Shown piece by piece: positions 35,191-47,195 of a stretch of DNA of 64,000 nucleotides. Position 1 is the stretch's first letter. Each line of letters begins with the position of its first letter. The DNA lies in NCBI GenBank assembly GCA_918807975.1, contig OU964929.1:15455197-15519196 (forward strand). Direction: 5' to 3'. A program made the position numbers and the translations under genes. The notes beneath the pieces were generated by a model. That model had not been told where the DNA came from, did not search any database, and was given only the letters and a program-made list of their open reading frames with translations. This DNA comes from Aplidium turbinatum (Eukaryota > Chordata > Ascidiacea > Aplousobranchia > Polyclinidae).

Positions 35191-35535
35191 GGAATGACAA
35201 AATGTTATACCACTAAGTAAAGTAACTTGATCTGGGCCTACCTACCTTGCTGAAATGCTTATAATGCAACTGTAAGCTAGGTCTATAATATGATAATAAC
35301 AATAATACCTAATATGAGATAAGGTCTCACTGGACATCTCAATTACCGTACACAAGCATCATTCCATCAAACCAACCGCTAATTTTCTGCAATAGAGTTC
35401 TTTTTAATGTGCTGCCGGTAATCTCGCAACCTTCTGAGGGAAGTCAGTTAGGACCACTGAAGCGTGACTGGAACGGAGATAAAGCACGAAAAAAGCCAAG
35501 TTTCTCGTCTACGTATGTAAAGTCTATGGTGGGAC

Positions 35536-37193
35536 GATGTGTTTAGAGAATGAGAGAGAGAGAAGCCTTTTATTTTGTCTGTTGCAACTTGCAACAATAG
35601 CACGGTACAATTATACATAACATCGATAGAATAGCACCATAGCCATCTAGGTACCACAACAGACAGGAAGCAGCGAAAGACTATATCAGTCATCGAGTCA
35701 GCTGCTTCCTTGTTCTTAATGTGACAAATGTCAAGCATCGGTAAATTACGTTTTAGTTATTTTTCCAGTTTTCCTTTTTTTAGTTTGCCGTTCACTACGT
35801 GTTTGCACCAACAATTAAAAATAAAATTGAAAAGAAATTAAAAAAATTACAAGTTTCCTGAACTTTTTACTTTGAGTCTTCATAGGCAAGTTAAAAGATA
35901 AATTGTGATGTCACACAAGACTCCCCTCCCCCCCCCCCGCAAGATAAAAAATTAAGGAAACTGGTTCAGCGTGACCGCACGACTTGTAGAAAAAAAAACA
36001 AAGATACAATTGAGCGCAATAACATATAGGCCTAAGGTGATTAGTGAATATTAGCCTATCTGTAATTGATGTACAGTGCTACTTTTTATTCAGACAAACT
36101 TTAATAATTTATTTCAGTTTAATTTCAACGGTGGTATTAAAACAAATGAATTAGGTTAAAATGCTACGCTAAAATGCTACGATATCGTCCCCTAAAAATG
36201 CTTAGGGGACGATATCGGTGGCATTCATCCGACACTACGTTCTTCACCTAGGTTGTGGACTGGCAAATTATCCAGTTTCTGTAGGACATCATCACTTGCC
36301 GACCCAATTTTCAACAGCGATCCTGTGTCCTCATTTGCAGCAGGACCAAAGCCAAACAGAGACCCTTTTTGAGTTGCCAAGCCTTTTGCAAAAGATTGAA
36401 GGAATAGAGCAAGCAAGCTCTTAACTTCGTTACAGTGTTCTCACAAGCAAACATCGACCGAGCTGAGAATTGTTGGTTTAGGCAATGTCGATTTGAACAT
36501 ATCAATTGACGAAAAAGAAGTAACACACTCTGATGTTTGCAGGAAATGATGTGCCTGAAGCATAGTCAAGTCAGGCATATATGACTCATGAGAAAATATT
36601 ACAACCCTATCATAGCTTATTAATCAAAAATTTTAGGCCCATTGCCAACTCATTAAGGCCAATTATTGCCAAATTTTCGATTTTGTACTATCGCGGTAGG
36701 CTAAATGGGTCATTTTGGGCAAAACTGGGCTTGTACGGGCCAAACTATACACCTGATACTTCTGAAATTGTTACGTTCTTTTCTTACCTTTTCAAGACGA
36801 AACGTTTGAGATTAGTCCGAGCTTTCTATGACCACCGGTTCAAAAGTTAGGGGTCAAATCCCATGCATTTTGGAAATCGCGCGTTAGACCCCCCAGTAGC
36901 GGGGAGTTCCCGGAGGGGCAACCCAAAAATTTTTTCATAATATATTTTTTTACACCCAGTGGCACAATTTTGGGGGGTACTGAGATTTTTTTAATTTTAA
37001 CTGAGTAGTCCCCCCGACACAGCTGAGCGAACCTGCTCCAACGTCTGGCCAGCGCACATCCGTCCTCGTTAGTTCAACGTCAACACTTTTCCGGTACCGT
37101 AGGTAAAGCATACAATATATTCCCACTTACCATCTTTTTTTTTTACACCAATTAATTGAGCCTTTGCTCTAGATTTTTATATAATTTTCGTCT
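35536..37193. other. Unassigned stretch with a strong hairpin
   Basis: No host gene. A C-run (35930-35939) and GATATCG words occur. The block 36840-37080 is relatively GC-rich with GGGG/CCCC runs, as in several element ends here, but no inverted pair was established. Confidence 0.35.
36180..36217. repeat. Perfect 16-bp inverted repeat, 6-base loop
   Basis: CGATATCGTCCCCTAA is followed by six bases and its exact complement. The arm contains the same CGATATCGTCCC word that is clustered at 27875-27930 and 32370-32410. It could be the fused ends of an excised element or a mini-foldback. Confidence 0.75.
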
Positions 37194-37472
37194 CCCACGA
37201 GCAGGGCTGCGATTTTTGTCTTTTTCGGTAACGAGGTCACTCGACACGCGCCATCACTATTCGACAAACGCCGTGCCTTGGGAAAAAAAAAAAGGAAAAA
37301 AAAACTGAGAGAGGACTAAACGTCGTCAGGTCGAGGAACAATCGGAGGGGGGGCATCACGTGATGCAATCATAAAAGTGCCAAATTACGTAAACTTTCTT
37401 GCGCCAGGTACTTCACAGCAAGGTCTAAAAGCGACGCTTCACAAGAGAACTCCCAAGGCGTCAGCGCCGCCA

Positions 37473-37965
37473 TTTTGAACACTGCTGGAGAATGCTTTGA
37501 TTGAAGTTCCAACGCCTGGCATCAAACATTTCGCAACACACGTTTCGTGCTATTCGACACAACCGGTTTCTTTAATAGATGAAATAACCTAGGCTACGTT
37601 GAGTTGTCAACGTCTATGCCAGTTTGTATTTCGCCGTTTGAGCCAATTAACAATATTGCTCTGGTAAAATGACTGTTGGATACTTGCTATGAAAGTTTTT
37701 CACATGTAGAAAACAGCCTAGTTTCCGACCAGGTTCAGAAATACAGATGAAAAAAGCCGCTATTTTTATGGAAAGAAGTTCTCTTTCAGAACATTTTGAA
37801 CACTGCGGGAAAATGCTTTGATCGAAGTTCTAACGCCTGCCATCAAACATTTCGCCACACACGTTTCGTGCTATTCGACACAACGGGTTTCTTTTATAGA
37901 TAAAATAACCGAAGCAGGCTACTTTTAGTTGTCAACGTGTTTGCAAGTTTGTATTTATGTCTGAC
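37473..37965 (+). repeat. Internal direct duplication, about 320-bp period
   Basis: 37473-37645 and 37793-37965 match closely (GAACACTGC, AATGCTTTGAT, CGTTTCGTGCTATTCGACAC in order). A third partial match, the CCTAGTTTCCGACCAG block, occurs at about 37722 and 38450. Confidence 0.75.
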
Positions 37966-39130
37966 TTATGCACTCGTTGTTCCAAGATTGCAGAAATGTT
38001 TTGCAATGTGAATAAAGAATAGTAGACAGATAAACACGGTTGCAACTCGACTTCCTTCCACTAAAAGAGTTTCGTCATGGGCGATTTTGCCCTGTGATTA
38101 CGTCATGGGCGATATTGCACATTCACGAAAGCACACAACCCAGCTAGCAAAACTCGTCGTTTTTACATTGATTCAACGTCTGCAGACGATGATGACATGT
38201 ATAAACAAGTTTGCTAGCTGGGAAGTCTGGACATCTGCAGGAAATTTGTCTCGCACCAGGCAAGATGCCATCCTTTGAAAGATTTAACAATGATGGATTT
38301 ATGTAGCCAGTGCATGATGACGAAAACAAATTTAAGATTTCCTTTCCGTTATATAACTTAAAGCAGGTGATTGATACAGGAGAAAATAATCGCAGAAGCA
38401 CACAATAAAACCTACTCATTACGCAAGTTTTTTTACATCAAGAAAATAGCCTAGTTTCCGACCAGATGTTCAGAAACACAGATAAGAAAGGTCGCTATAA
38501 TATATAAGAGTTTGCTTCTAGAAGAATAGTAGGTAGTCACTGGGAGTGGACAAGGCAAGGTAATAGGCAAGTTGTAAGAACAGCATAGCTTTGCCCAACT
38601 ACAGATAGGATAGTTTTCAGTTAGTCAGTATCCTATAATAACTAAAAAAACGACAGGATCCTCCGACAACACGGATGGCAAAAGCTTCGGTCGGTCTTAC
38701 CGAGAAGCGGTTATGGTTCAGCTAGGGATTGTAGATCATAGGGATGCGAAACTTCATCCGCTTTTGGCTTATCCGCAACACTAGAAGGGTTACGTTTTTT
38801 TGTAATTTACAAAATATTTCACTTTTTATGGGTTATATAAGAAGAGTGAAGTTGGTTTTAAAGTAATTTAAGGTTTTTAGTTGAAAACAAGTCAGCAGTA
38901 GGCCTAAAACGTAAAAAAAATGTCAAATTGGCAATTGACCCTTCTAATGTTGAAGGAACAACGGAGTTGCGCGTCCCGTAATGTACCGCCCCTAGGTTCA
39001 GCAAACAGCGAGTGAAGTGCGGGATCTGTTCGAAGGAGCTATCGAGAGAAGCATTGCCACGTCACTTTGGAATTTATCATTCAGGTAAACTTCCGGCTAA
39101 TAGCGTTTCGTAGCCTAACGTCGCAAAGCA

Positions 39131-42100
39131 GGTGCAAGTATAGAATCCGCCACCCTAGTCAACATGACGTCACAAAACGGACGCAACTACTACATAAGGG
39201 GTGAAAAAAAGGATGCTGAAAAGCGGCGGAATGAAGGTGATAAAGCGGAATGGATATGGATTTTTTAACAATTTTACTGTGTTTTTACAATAAAAACATT
39301 AAACCAACGTCGAGTGTTGAATATAACTACCTAGAATGACATAAAACTTACCAAATTGCATCAATTCAGCTAAAAATTTACCCAATTAAACTTTAAAAAT
39401 AAAAATATGAAACGTTTGCAACTAAATGTGTTGTAGCTATCTAAGTTCAGCTCGCATTTTAATTTTTACAATAAAAGTACCAATCTAACGCAACTGCAAA
39501 GAGTATGTCTTGCTTTATGCACCTGGAAAGTTTCACTATCTTATCTACAAAACGGGCAATCGTCGTTCAAACGTAGCCGCTCGGCGACACTTTTTTCCAA
39601 TGCATTGTAAAGGCGAATCGATCCTTATTCAGTATAAGCCACCCCCTGTTTGTTGTGATCGGTAAATAGTGCTTCCACTAAACTTGCTGTAGTTTTCTCG
39701 TTTCTGCTCGGATGTTAACAATTTTGCCATCGTTGGAAAGCACGATCATACATCTACACGAATCAATTAAACAGTAGCACAAAATAGGTACTAGCTTTAT
39801 CTTGTAATAACTTAAACTTCACCAACTTGTAACGATTCTCAGCAATTTAATTTTTACAATAAAATCATTAAATCTTAGCAAACTAAAAGAATATGTTTTG
39901 CTTTATGCACATGAAAACTTTCAGGTTTATATCTAATCCACAAAACTGGCAATCGTCGTTCAAACGTAGCCGCTGGGCGACACTTTTTTCCAATGCATTG
40001 TAAAGGCAAATCGATCCTTATTCAGTATACGCCACCCCCTGTTTGCAGTGATCGGTAAATAGTGCTTCCACTAAACTTACTGTAGTTTTCTCATTTCTGC
40101 TCGGATTTGAACAATTTTGCCATCGTTGGAAAGCACAATCATACATCTACCCGAATCAATTGGCTACAAATCCAAAACAAGTACTATCTTTATCTTGTAA
40201 TAACTTAAACTTCACCAATTTGTACCGATTCTCAGCAATTTAATTTTTACAATAAAATTATTAATCTTTTACAAATTGAAAGAGTATGTCTTGCTTTATT
40301 CAGCTAAAAAGTTTCAGGTTCATATCTTATCTACCAAACGAGCAATCGTCGTTCAAACTTAACCGCCCACCAAAGCTTTTTTTCAATGCATTGTAAAGGC
40401 GAATCGATCCTTATTCAGTATAAGCCACCCCCTGTTTGCAGTGATCGGTAAATAGTGCTTCAACTAAACTTGCTGTAGTTTTCTTGTTTCTGCTCGGATT
40501 TTAACAATTTTGCCATCGTTGGAAAGCACGATCATACATCTACCCGAATCGATTAGCTACAAATCCAAAACAAGTACTATCTTAATCTTGCAATAACTTA
40601 AATTTTACCAACTTGTACCAATTCTCAGCAGTTTAATTTTTACAATAAAATCATTAATCTTTTGCAAATTGAAAGAGTATGTCTTGCTTTATTCACCTGA
40701 AAAGTTTCAGGTTTATATCTCATCTACCAGACGAGCAATCGTCGTTCAAACTTAACCGCCCAGCAAAGCCTTTTTTCAATGCATTGTAAAGGCGAATCGA
40801 TCCTTATTCAGTATACACCACCCCCTGTTTGCAGTGATCGGTAAATAGTCCTTCCACTAAACTTGCTGTAGTTTTCTTGTTTCTTATCGGATTTTAACAA
40901 TTTTGCCATCGTTGGAAAGTACAATTATATATCTACCCGAATCAACTAAACACAAGCACAAAGTAAGTACTATCTTTATCTTGTGATAACTTAAACTTCA
41001 CCAAATTGTAACAATTCTCAGCAATTTAATTTTTACAACAAAATCATTAATATTATGCAAATGGAAAGAATATGTCTTGCTTTATTCACCTGAAAAGTTT
41101 CAGATTTATATCTCATCTACCAAGCGAGCAATCGTCGTTCAAACTTAACCGCCCAGCGAAGCTTTTTTTCAATGCATTGTAGTGGCGAATCGATCCTTAT
41201 TCAGTATACGCCACCCCCTGTTTGCTGTGATCGGTAAATAGAGCTTCAACTAAACTTGCTGTAGTTTTCTCGTTTCTGCTCGGATTTTAACAACTTTGCC
41301 ATCGTTGGAAAGCACGATCATACATCTACACGAATAAATTGAACAGTAGCGAAAAGTAATTATTAGCTTTATCTTGTGATAACTTAAACTTCACCAAATT
41401 GTACCAATTCTCAGCAATTTACTTTATACAATAAAATTATTAAGTCTGTGCAAATTGAAAGAGTTTGTCTTGCTTTATGCACCTAGCAAGTTTCAAGTTT
41501 ATATCTTATCTACAAAACTGGCAATCGTCGTTCAAACGTAGCCGCTCGGCGACACTTTTATCCAATGCGTTGTAAAGGCGAATCGATCCTTATTCAATAT
41601 ACGCCACCCCCTGTTTGCAGTGATCGGTAAATAATGCTTCTACTAAACTTGCTGTAGTTTTCTCGTTTCTGCTCGGATTTTAACAATTTTGCCATCGTTG
41701 GAAAGTAAAATTTTGTATATACGCGAATCAATTAAATGCAAGCACAAAGTAAGTACCAGATTTATCTTGTGATAACTTAAACTTCACCAACTTGTACCAA
41801 TTCTCAGCAATTTAATTTTCACAATAAATTCATTAATCCTTTATAAGTTGAAAGAGCATGTCTTGCTTTATGCACCTGAAAAGTTTCAGGTTTATATCTC
41901 ATCTACCAAACGAGCAATCGTCGTTCAAACTTTTTTTTTTTTTTTAACTAAACTTTTGCAAGTGGAAAGAGTATGTCTTACTTTATTCACATGAAAAGTT
42001 TCAGGTTTATATTTCATCTACCAAACGAGCAATCGTCGTTCAAACTTAACCGCCCAGCGAAGCTTTTTTAATGGATTGTAAAGGTGAATCGATCCTTATT

Positions 42101-45100
42101 CAGTATATGCCACCCCCTGTTTGCTGTGATCGATAATAGTGCTTCCACTGAACGTGCGGTAATTTTCTCGTTTCTGCTCGGATTTTAACAATTTTGCCAT
42201 CGTTGGAAAGCAAGAGCATACATCTACAGTTCTACACGAATCAATTGGCTACAAATCCAAAACAAGTACCATATTTTTCTTGTGATAACTTAAACTTCAC
42301 CAACTTGTACCGATTCTCAGCAATTTACTTTATACAATAAAATTATTAAACTTTTGCAAATTGAAAGAGTAGCCTATGTCTTACTTTATTCACATGAAAA
42401 GTTTCAAGTTTATATCTTATCTACAAAACTGGCAATCGTCGTTCAAACGTAACATTTTTTGGTAATAGAGGTAAGTCGCTATGTTTTCTTGTTGCGTATT
42501 CCTGGTTAAGATATTTGAATGTTTGGTATTGGCAAAACTCGCTCTTTTAATGCAGTTTCGTTTAAAATTAGGCAAACTTTGTTTTAGAGACGTAAAGACT
42601 GAAAGCATCATTTTCAATATCGTGACGTCACACGCGTGCTAAAGGGGGGTTGTAACCCCCAACCCCCCCCCCCCCTTTGGCTACAGAACTGGTAGGAAGG
42701 CTATGAGCTACTCTCCAAACAATCCCAATTCAAAGGGTTTAAATTGTGTTGCGTGTTCTTTGAACTGGACGAATGACAAAAACGGCTAGCATCTTGCTCT
42801 TTTCCTAGATGTGAGATGTATCAGTGTTGTCCAAATACGAAGGACGATTGCTCGCTTTATAGATAAGACATAAACCTGAACTTTTCAGTTGCATGAAGCA
42901 AGACATACCCTTTCAATTTGCTAAGGTTTAATGATTTTATTGTAAAAATTAAATTGCTGAGAATCGGTACAAATTGGTGAAGTTTAAGTTATTACAAGAT
43001 AAAGTTAGTACTTGTTCTGGATTCGTAGCCAATTGATTCGTTTAGATGTATGATCTTCCTTTCCAACGATGGCAAAATTGTTAAAATCCGAGCAGAAACG
43101 AGAAAACTACAGCAAGTTTAGTGGAAGCACTATCTACCAATCACAGCAAACAAGGGGTGGCGTATACTGAATAAGGATTGATTCGCCTTTACAATGCATT
43201 GAAAAAAAGCTTCGCTGGGCGGTTAAGTTTGAACGACGATTGCTCGTTTGGTAGATGAGATACAAATCTGAACCTTTTCAGGTGCACAAAGCAAGACATA
43301 CTCTTTCCATTTGCAAAAGATTAATGATTTTATTGTAAAAATTAAATTGCTGAGAATCGGTACAAATTGGTGAAGTTTAAGTTATTACAAGATAAAGATA
43401 GTACTTGTTTTGGATTTGTAGCCAATTGATTCGTGTAGATGTATGATCGTGCTTTCCAACGATGGAAAAATTGTTAACATCCGAGCAGAAATGAGAAAAC
43501 TACCGCAAGTCTAGTTGAAGCACTATTTACCGATCACTGCAAACAGGGGGTGGCGTATACTGAATAAGGATCGATTCGCCTTTACAATGCATTGAAAAAA
43601 AGCTTCGCTGGGCGGTTAAGTTTGAACGACGATTGCTCGTTTGGTAGATGAGATATAAACCTAAAATCTTTCAGGTGAATAAAGCAAGACATACTCTTTC
43701 AATTTGTAAAAGATTAATAATTTTATTGTATAAAGTAAATTGCTGAGAATCGGTACAAATTGGTGAAGTTTAAGTTATTACAAGATTAAGATAGTACTTG
43801 TTTTGGATTTGTAGCCAATTGATTCGGGTAGATGTATGATTGTGCTTTCCAACGATGGCAAAATTGTTAAAATCCGAGCAGAAACAAGAAAACTACAGCA
43901 AGTTTAGTGGAAGCTCTATTTACCGATCACAGCAAACAGGGGGTGGCGTATACTGAATAAGGATCGATTCGCCACTACAATGCATTGAAAAAAAGCTTCG
44001 CTGAGCGTCTACGTTTGAACGACGATTGCTCGTTTGGTAGATGAGATATAAACCTGAAACCTTTCAGATGAATAAAGCAAGACATACTCTTTCAATTTGC
44101 AAAATAATAATGATTTTATTGTAAAAATTAAATTGCTGAGAATTGGTACAAGTTAGTGAAGTTTAAGTTATCACAAGATAAAGATAGTACTTACTTTGTG
44201 CTTGTGTTTAATTGATTCGGGTAGATATATAATTGTACTTTTCAACGATGGCAAAATTGTTAAAATCCAAGCAGAAATGAGAAAACTACAGCACTTTCAG
44301 TGGAAGGACTATTTACCGATCACTGTAAACAGGGGTGGCGTAACCTATACTGAATAAGGATCGATTCGCCACTACAATGCATTGGAAAAAAGCTTCGCTG
44401 GGCGGTTAAGTTTGAACGACGATTGCTCGTTTGGTAGATGAGGTATAAACCTGAAACTTTTCTGGTGCATAAAGCAAGACAAACTCTTTCAATTTGTAAA
44501 AGATTAATGATTTTCTTGTGAAAATTAAATTGCTGAGAATTGTTACAAGTTGGTGAAGTTTAAGTTATCACAAGATAAATCTGGTGCTTAATTTGTGCTT
44601 GCATTTAATTGATTCGGGTATATATATAATTTTACTTTCCAACGATGGCAAAATTGTTAAAATCCGAGCAGAAACGAGAAAACTACAGCAAGTTTAGTGG
44701 AAGCACTATTTACCGATCACTGCAAACAGGGGGTGGCGTATACTGAATAAGGATCGATTCGCCTTTACAATGCATTGAAAAAAAGCTTTGCTGGGCGGTT
44801 AAGTTTGAACGACGATTGCTCGTTTGGTAGATAAGATATGAACCTGAAACTTTTTAGCTGAATAAAGCAAGACATACTCTTTCAATTTGTAAAAGATTAA
44901 TAATTTTATTGTAAAAATTAAATTGCTGAGATTCGGTACAAATTGGTGAAGTTTAAGTTATTACAAGATAAAGATAGTACTTGTTCTGGATTTGTAGCCA
45001 ATTGATTCGGGTAGATGTATGATCGTGCTTTCCAACGATGGCAAAATTGTTAAAATCCGAGCAGAAACGAGAACACTACAGCAAGTTTAGTGGAAGCACT

Positions 45101-45637
45101 ATTTACCGATCACAACAACCAGGGGGTGGCTTATACTGAATAAGGATCAATTCGCCTTTACAATGCATTGGAAAAAAGTGTCGCCCAGCGGCTACGTTTG
45201 AACGACGATTGCCCGTTTTGTAGATAAGATAGTGAAACTTTCCAGGTGCATAAAGCAAGACATACTCTTTGCAGTTGCGTTAGATTGGTACTTTTATTGT
45301 AAAAATTAAAATGCGAGCTGAACTTAGATAGCTACAACACATTTAGTTGCAAACGTTTCATATTTTTATTTTTAAAGTTTAATTGGGTAAATTTTTAGCT
45401 GAATTGATGCAATTTGGTAAATTTTATGTCATTCTAGGTAGTTATATTCAACACTCGACGTTGGTTTAATGTTTTTATTGTAAAAACACAGTAAAATTGT
45501 TAAAAAATCCATATCCATTCCGCTTTATCACCTTCATTCCGCCGCTTTTCAGCATCCTTTTTTTCACCCCTTATGTAGTAGTTGCGTCCGTTTTGTGACG
45601 TCATGTTGACTAGGGTGGCGGATTCTATACTTGCACC
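39131..45637. mobile_element. Giant foldback element: mirrored arrays of ~392-bp tandem repeats
   Basis: Ends are mutually inverted over hundreds of bases starting GGTGCAAGTATAGAATCCGC. The exact 8-bp TSD GCAAAGCA lies at 39123-39130 and 45638-45645. Inside the left end, tandem units of about 392 bp run from about 39.5 to 42.43 kb. The word GCAATCGTCGTTCAAAC recurs near 39556, 39949, 40342, 40735, 41126, 41520, 41913, 42028 and 42432. The right arm has the same unit inverted near 43230, 43622, 44015, 44415, 44810 and 45200. One left unit is truncated at a T-run (41931-41946). The non-repeated centre is about 42450-42840. No reading frame of note. Foldback/Galileo-type elements (P superfamily) and MuDR foldbacks are the nearest known parallels in form. 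Confidence 0.9.
42455..42690. repeat. Fragment of the 26.5-27.4 kb element in the palindrome centre
   Basis: CTATGTTTTCTTGTTGC, ATATTTGAATGTTTGGTATT and the following 60 bases match 26835-26945 almost exactly. The stretch ends in CCCCC runs and TTTGGCTACAGAACTGG, similar to that element's right end GGCTACGCCACTGG. It forms part of the spacer between the two arms of the foldback. Confidence 0.75.
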
Positions 45638-46062
45638 GCAAAGCATTCTCCATTTTGAACAGGTTTAATTTAATAGTGGTAAGCAAAAGCATGCTTGATA
45701 AAAAGACGCCTACTGCGTTTTCACTTTTCAACAATAAAATTTAACAGATAAGCCCGTTCAAGTGCATAAGGAATAACGCATCAATACATTCTTTTCTCGA
45801 CGAGACAGTGATAACGTTTCTGAGTTTGCCCAAGCACAACCTTCAAGTTCGGTCGGTGAGCTTCTGTCTGCCAATATAAGGTCAGGCCCTGGCGATAGCA
45901 CGGCTTCATTAGATGTTCAAGCTCATCAGGAAGTTGAAACGACCTCTCAACGAACTTGCATATTTCGCTCCTAACTGTGCTTGCGTGCGGGTACGTGCAT
46001 AACCATTTACGTAGTAAGCGAGACTAAAGAAATGCCAAAGGAAAAAATCTCGCAGTAGGTTA

Positions 46063-46288
46063 CTGGGTTTTTTTTTTGGGTCATTTTTCGGTCATTGACC
46101 GATTTTTTAGCAAAATGTCCGAAAAAAATATACTCAATTCGGTCAAAATGTCCGAAAAAATGTATAGTCAATTGACTATATATGACCAAAAATGACTAAA
46201 AATGACCAAAATAGATAAAAAATGACCGAATTTTTTCAAATTATTTCGGACAAATGACCGAAAAGTCTCAGCGAAAAAAAAAACCCAG
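46063..46288. mobile_element. 226-bp MITE with CTGGGTTTTTTTT ends and exact TSD
   Basis: Left end CTGGGTTTTTTTTTTGG, right end AAAAAAAAAACCCAG. Exact 8-bp TSD GTAGGTTA at 46055-46062 and 46289-46296. The interior is built of variants of ATGACCGAAAA and TGTCCGAAAAAA on both strands. Non-coding. Confidence 0.88.
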
Positions 46289-46788
46289 GTAGGTTACGCT
46301 AGCGGTATAGCCTAAGGGATTTTTTCTTTTGCGATCCTCAGTTTCGCGTTTACAACAGTTCTCTTCCTGGAGCAAAACAAATAATATACATGTCTGGTAG
46401 GTACATAACTTAGCGCTTGATACTCCTTTGCAATCACTCAACCAGTGTGCGATTAAAAACTTAAGTGACTCTGATACCACACAACTTGTGCGGTAATTCG
46501 CGGCCAAACGCTTATCTGACTCTTGTGACGTCATATTACTATTCGACAAACAAACACAGAATTTTTGGTTGTTCGACAAGGAAGAAAAAATCGCAGCCCT
46601 GCCCACGAGTATTTAAATTCTCCTTGTACTGTAGCTAAACGTCTCTTCCTCGTGGGAGACCCCAAAGTTTATCCGCTCTGCCTAAGGGCAGACCGGGTAT
46701 AGGAGTCAAACGTACCTGTGTTGCGGTCACGTGATGGAGACGCGGGCGCTGCCCGGCTTTAAAACTTCTGCCGGTACCAGTCGCTCCA

Positions 46789-46814
46789 CACGACGGGCCG
46801 CCCGGCCCGTCGTG
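46789..46814. repeat. Perfect 11-bp GC-rich hairpin in a GC island
   Basis: CACGACGGGCC, four-base loop GCCC, then the exact complement. It lies in a locally GC-rich block (46730-47050) that ends near an AATAAA at about 47119. The block is unlike its AT-rich surroundings and I could not classify it. Confidence 0.7.
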
Positions 46815-47195
46815 AGCTGACCTATTTGCGTTTCTTTGCGGAAAGCTAAGCCCGTCTCCCTGGCCCGTTCTGCCATTTTAAATTTTGCGAACAAGTCGCA
46901 CAAAATTTTCGATCCACACTTTCCTTCCACAGGTACCTAGACTCCCCAGCCTGGCCCCTGCGACCTAAGCTGGTGGACTTCCCTTCCGAGTGCATCGCCA
47001 CCCCATAATCATGCCGCTCCCCGGCGTGGCAGGCCGGTTCTTTAAAGTCTCTGACCTGGCTATGTTTATTGTGTTCTCACCGTGTCAATTATTTTGTACT
47101 CGTGCGTTGTTGATCAAAATAAAACAGTTCATCATCTTGTGCACTGTCTGCGGTGTGCCTGCACTGTGTGTACGGTGTGCACTGTCTGCAGTTAT

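Larger units (their letters stand above)
32418..35528. mobile_element. P-superfamily DNA transposon with 31-bp TIRs
   Basis: Begins CATAGACTTTACATACGTAG and the inverse of this end stands at about 35499-35528. The direct repeat GTGGGAC flanks it (32411-32417 and 35529-35535), a 7-bp TSD within the P-superfamily range (7-8 bp). It holds a minus-strand THAP/P transposase remnant and separate plus-strand transposase-like pieces. Its target was a cluster of GGGACGATATCG words. Confidence 0.8.
37202..46601. mobile_element. 9.4-kb element with hAT-like ends, hosting a giant palindrome
   Basis: Left end CAGGGCTGCGATTTTT, right end AAAAAATCGCAGCCCTG. Exact 8-bp TSD CCCACGAG at 37194-37201 and 46602-46609. 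TTCGACA(A/C) words lie inside both ends. Without the nested foldback (39131-45637 plus TSD) and the MITE at 46063-46288 it is about 2.7 kb. No transposase recognised. Confidence 0.88.

Noticed and set aside
39500-45300. CRISPR-like or centromeric satellite array
   Set aside because: The unit is about 392 bp without short spacers, the array is mirrored about a centre, and it is bounded by TIRs with a TSD, so it is a foldback transposon rather than a CRISPR array or simple satellite.
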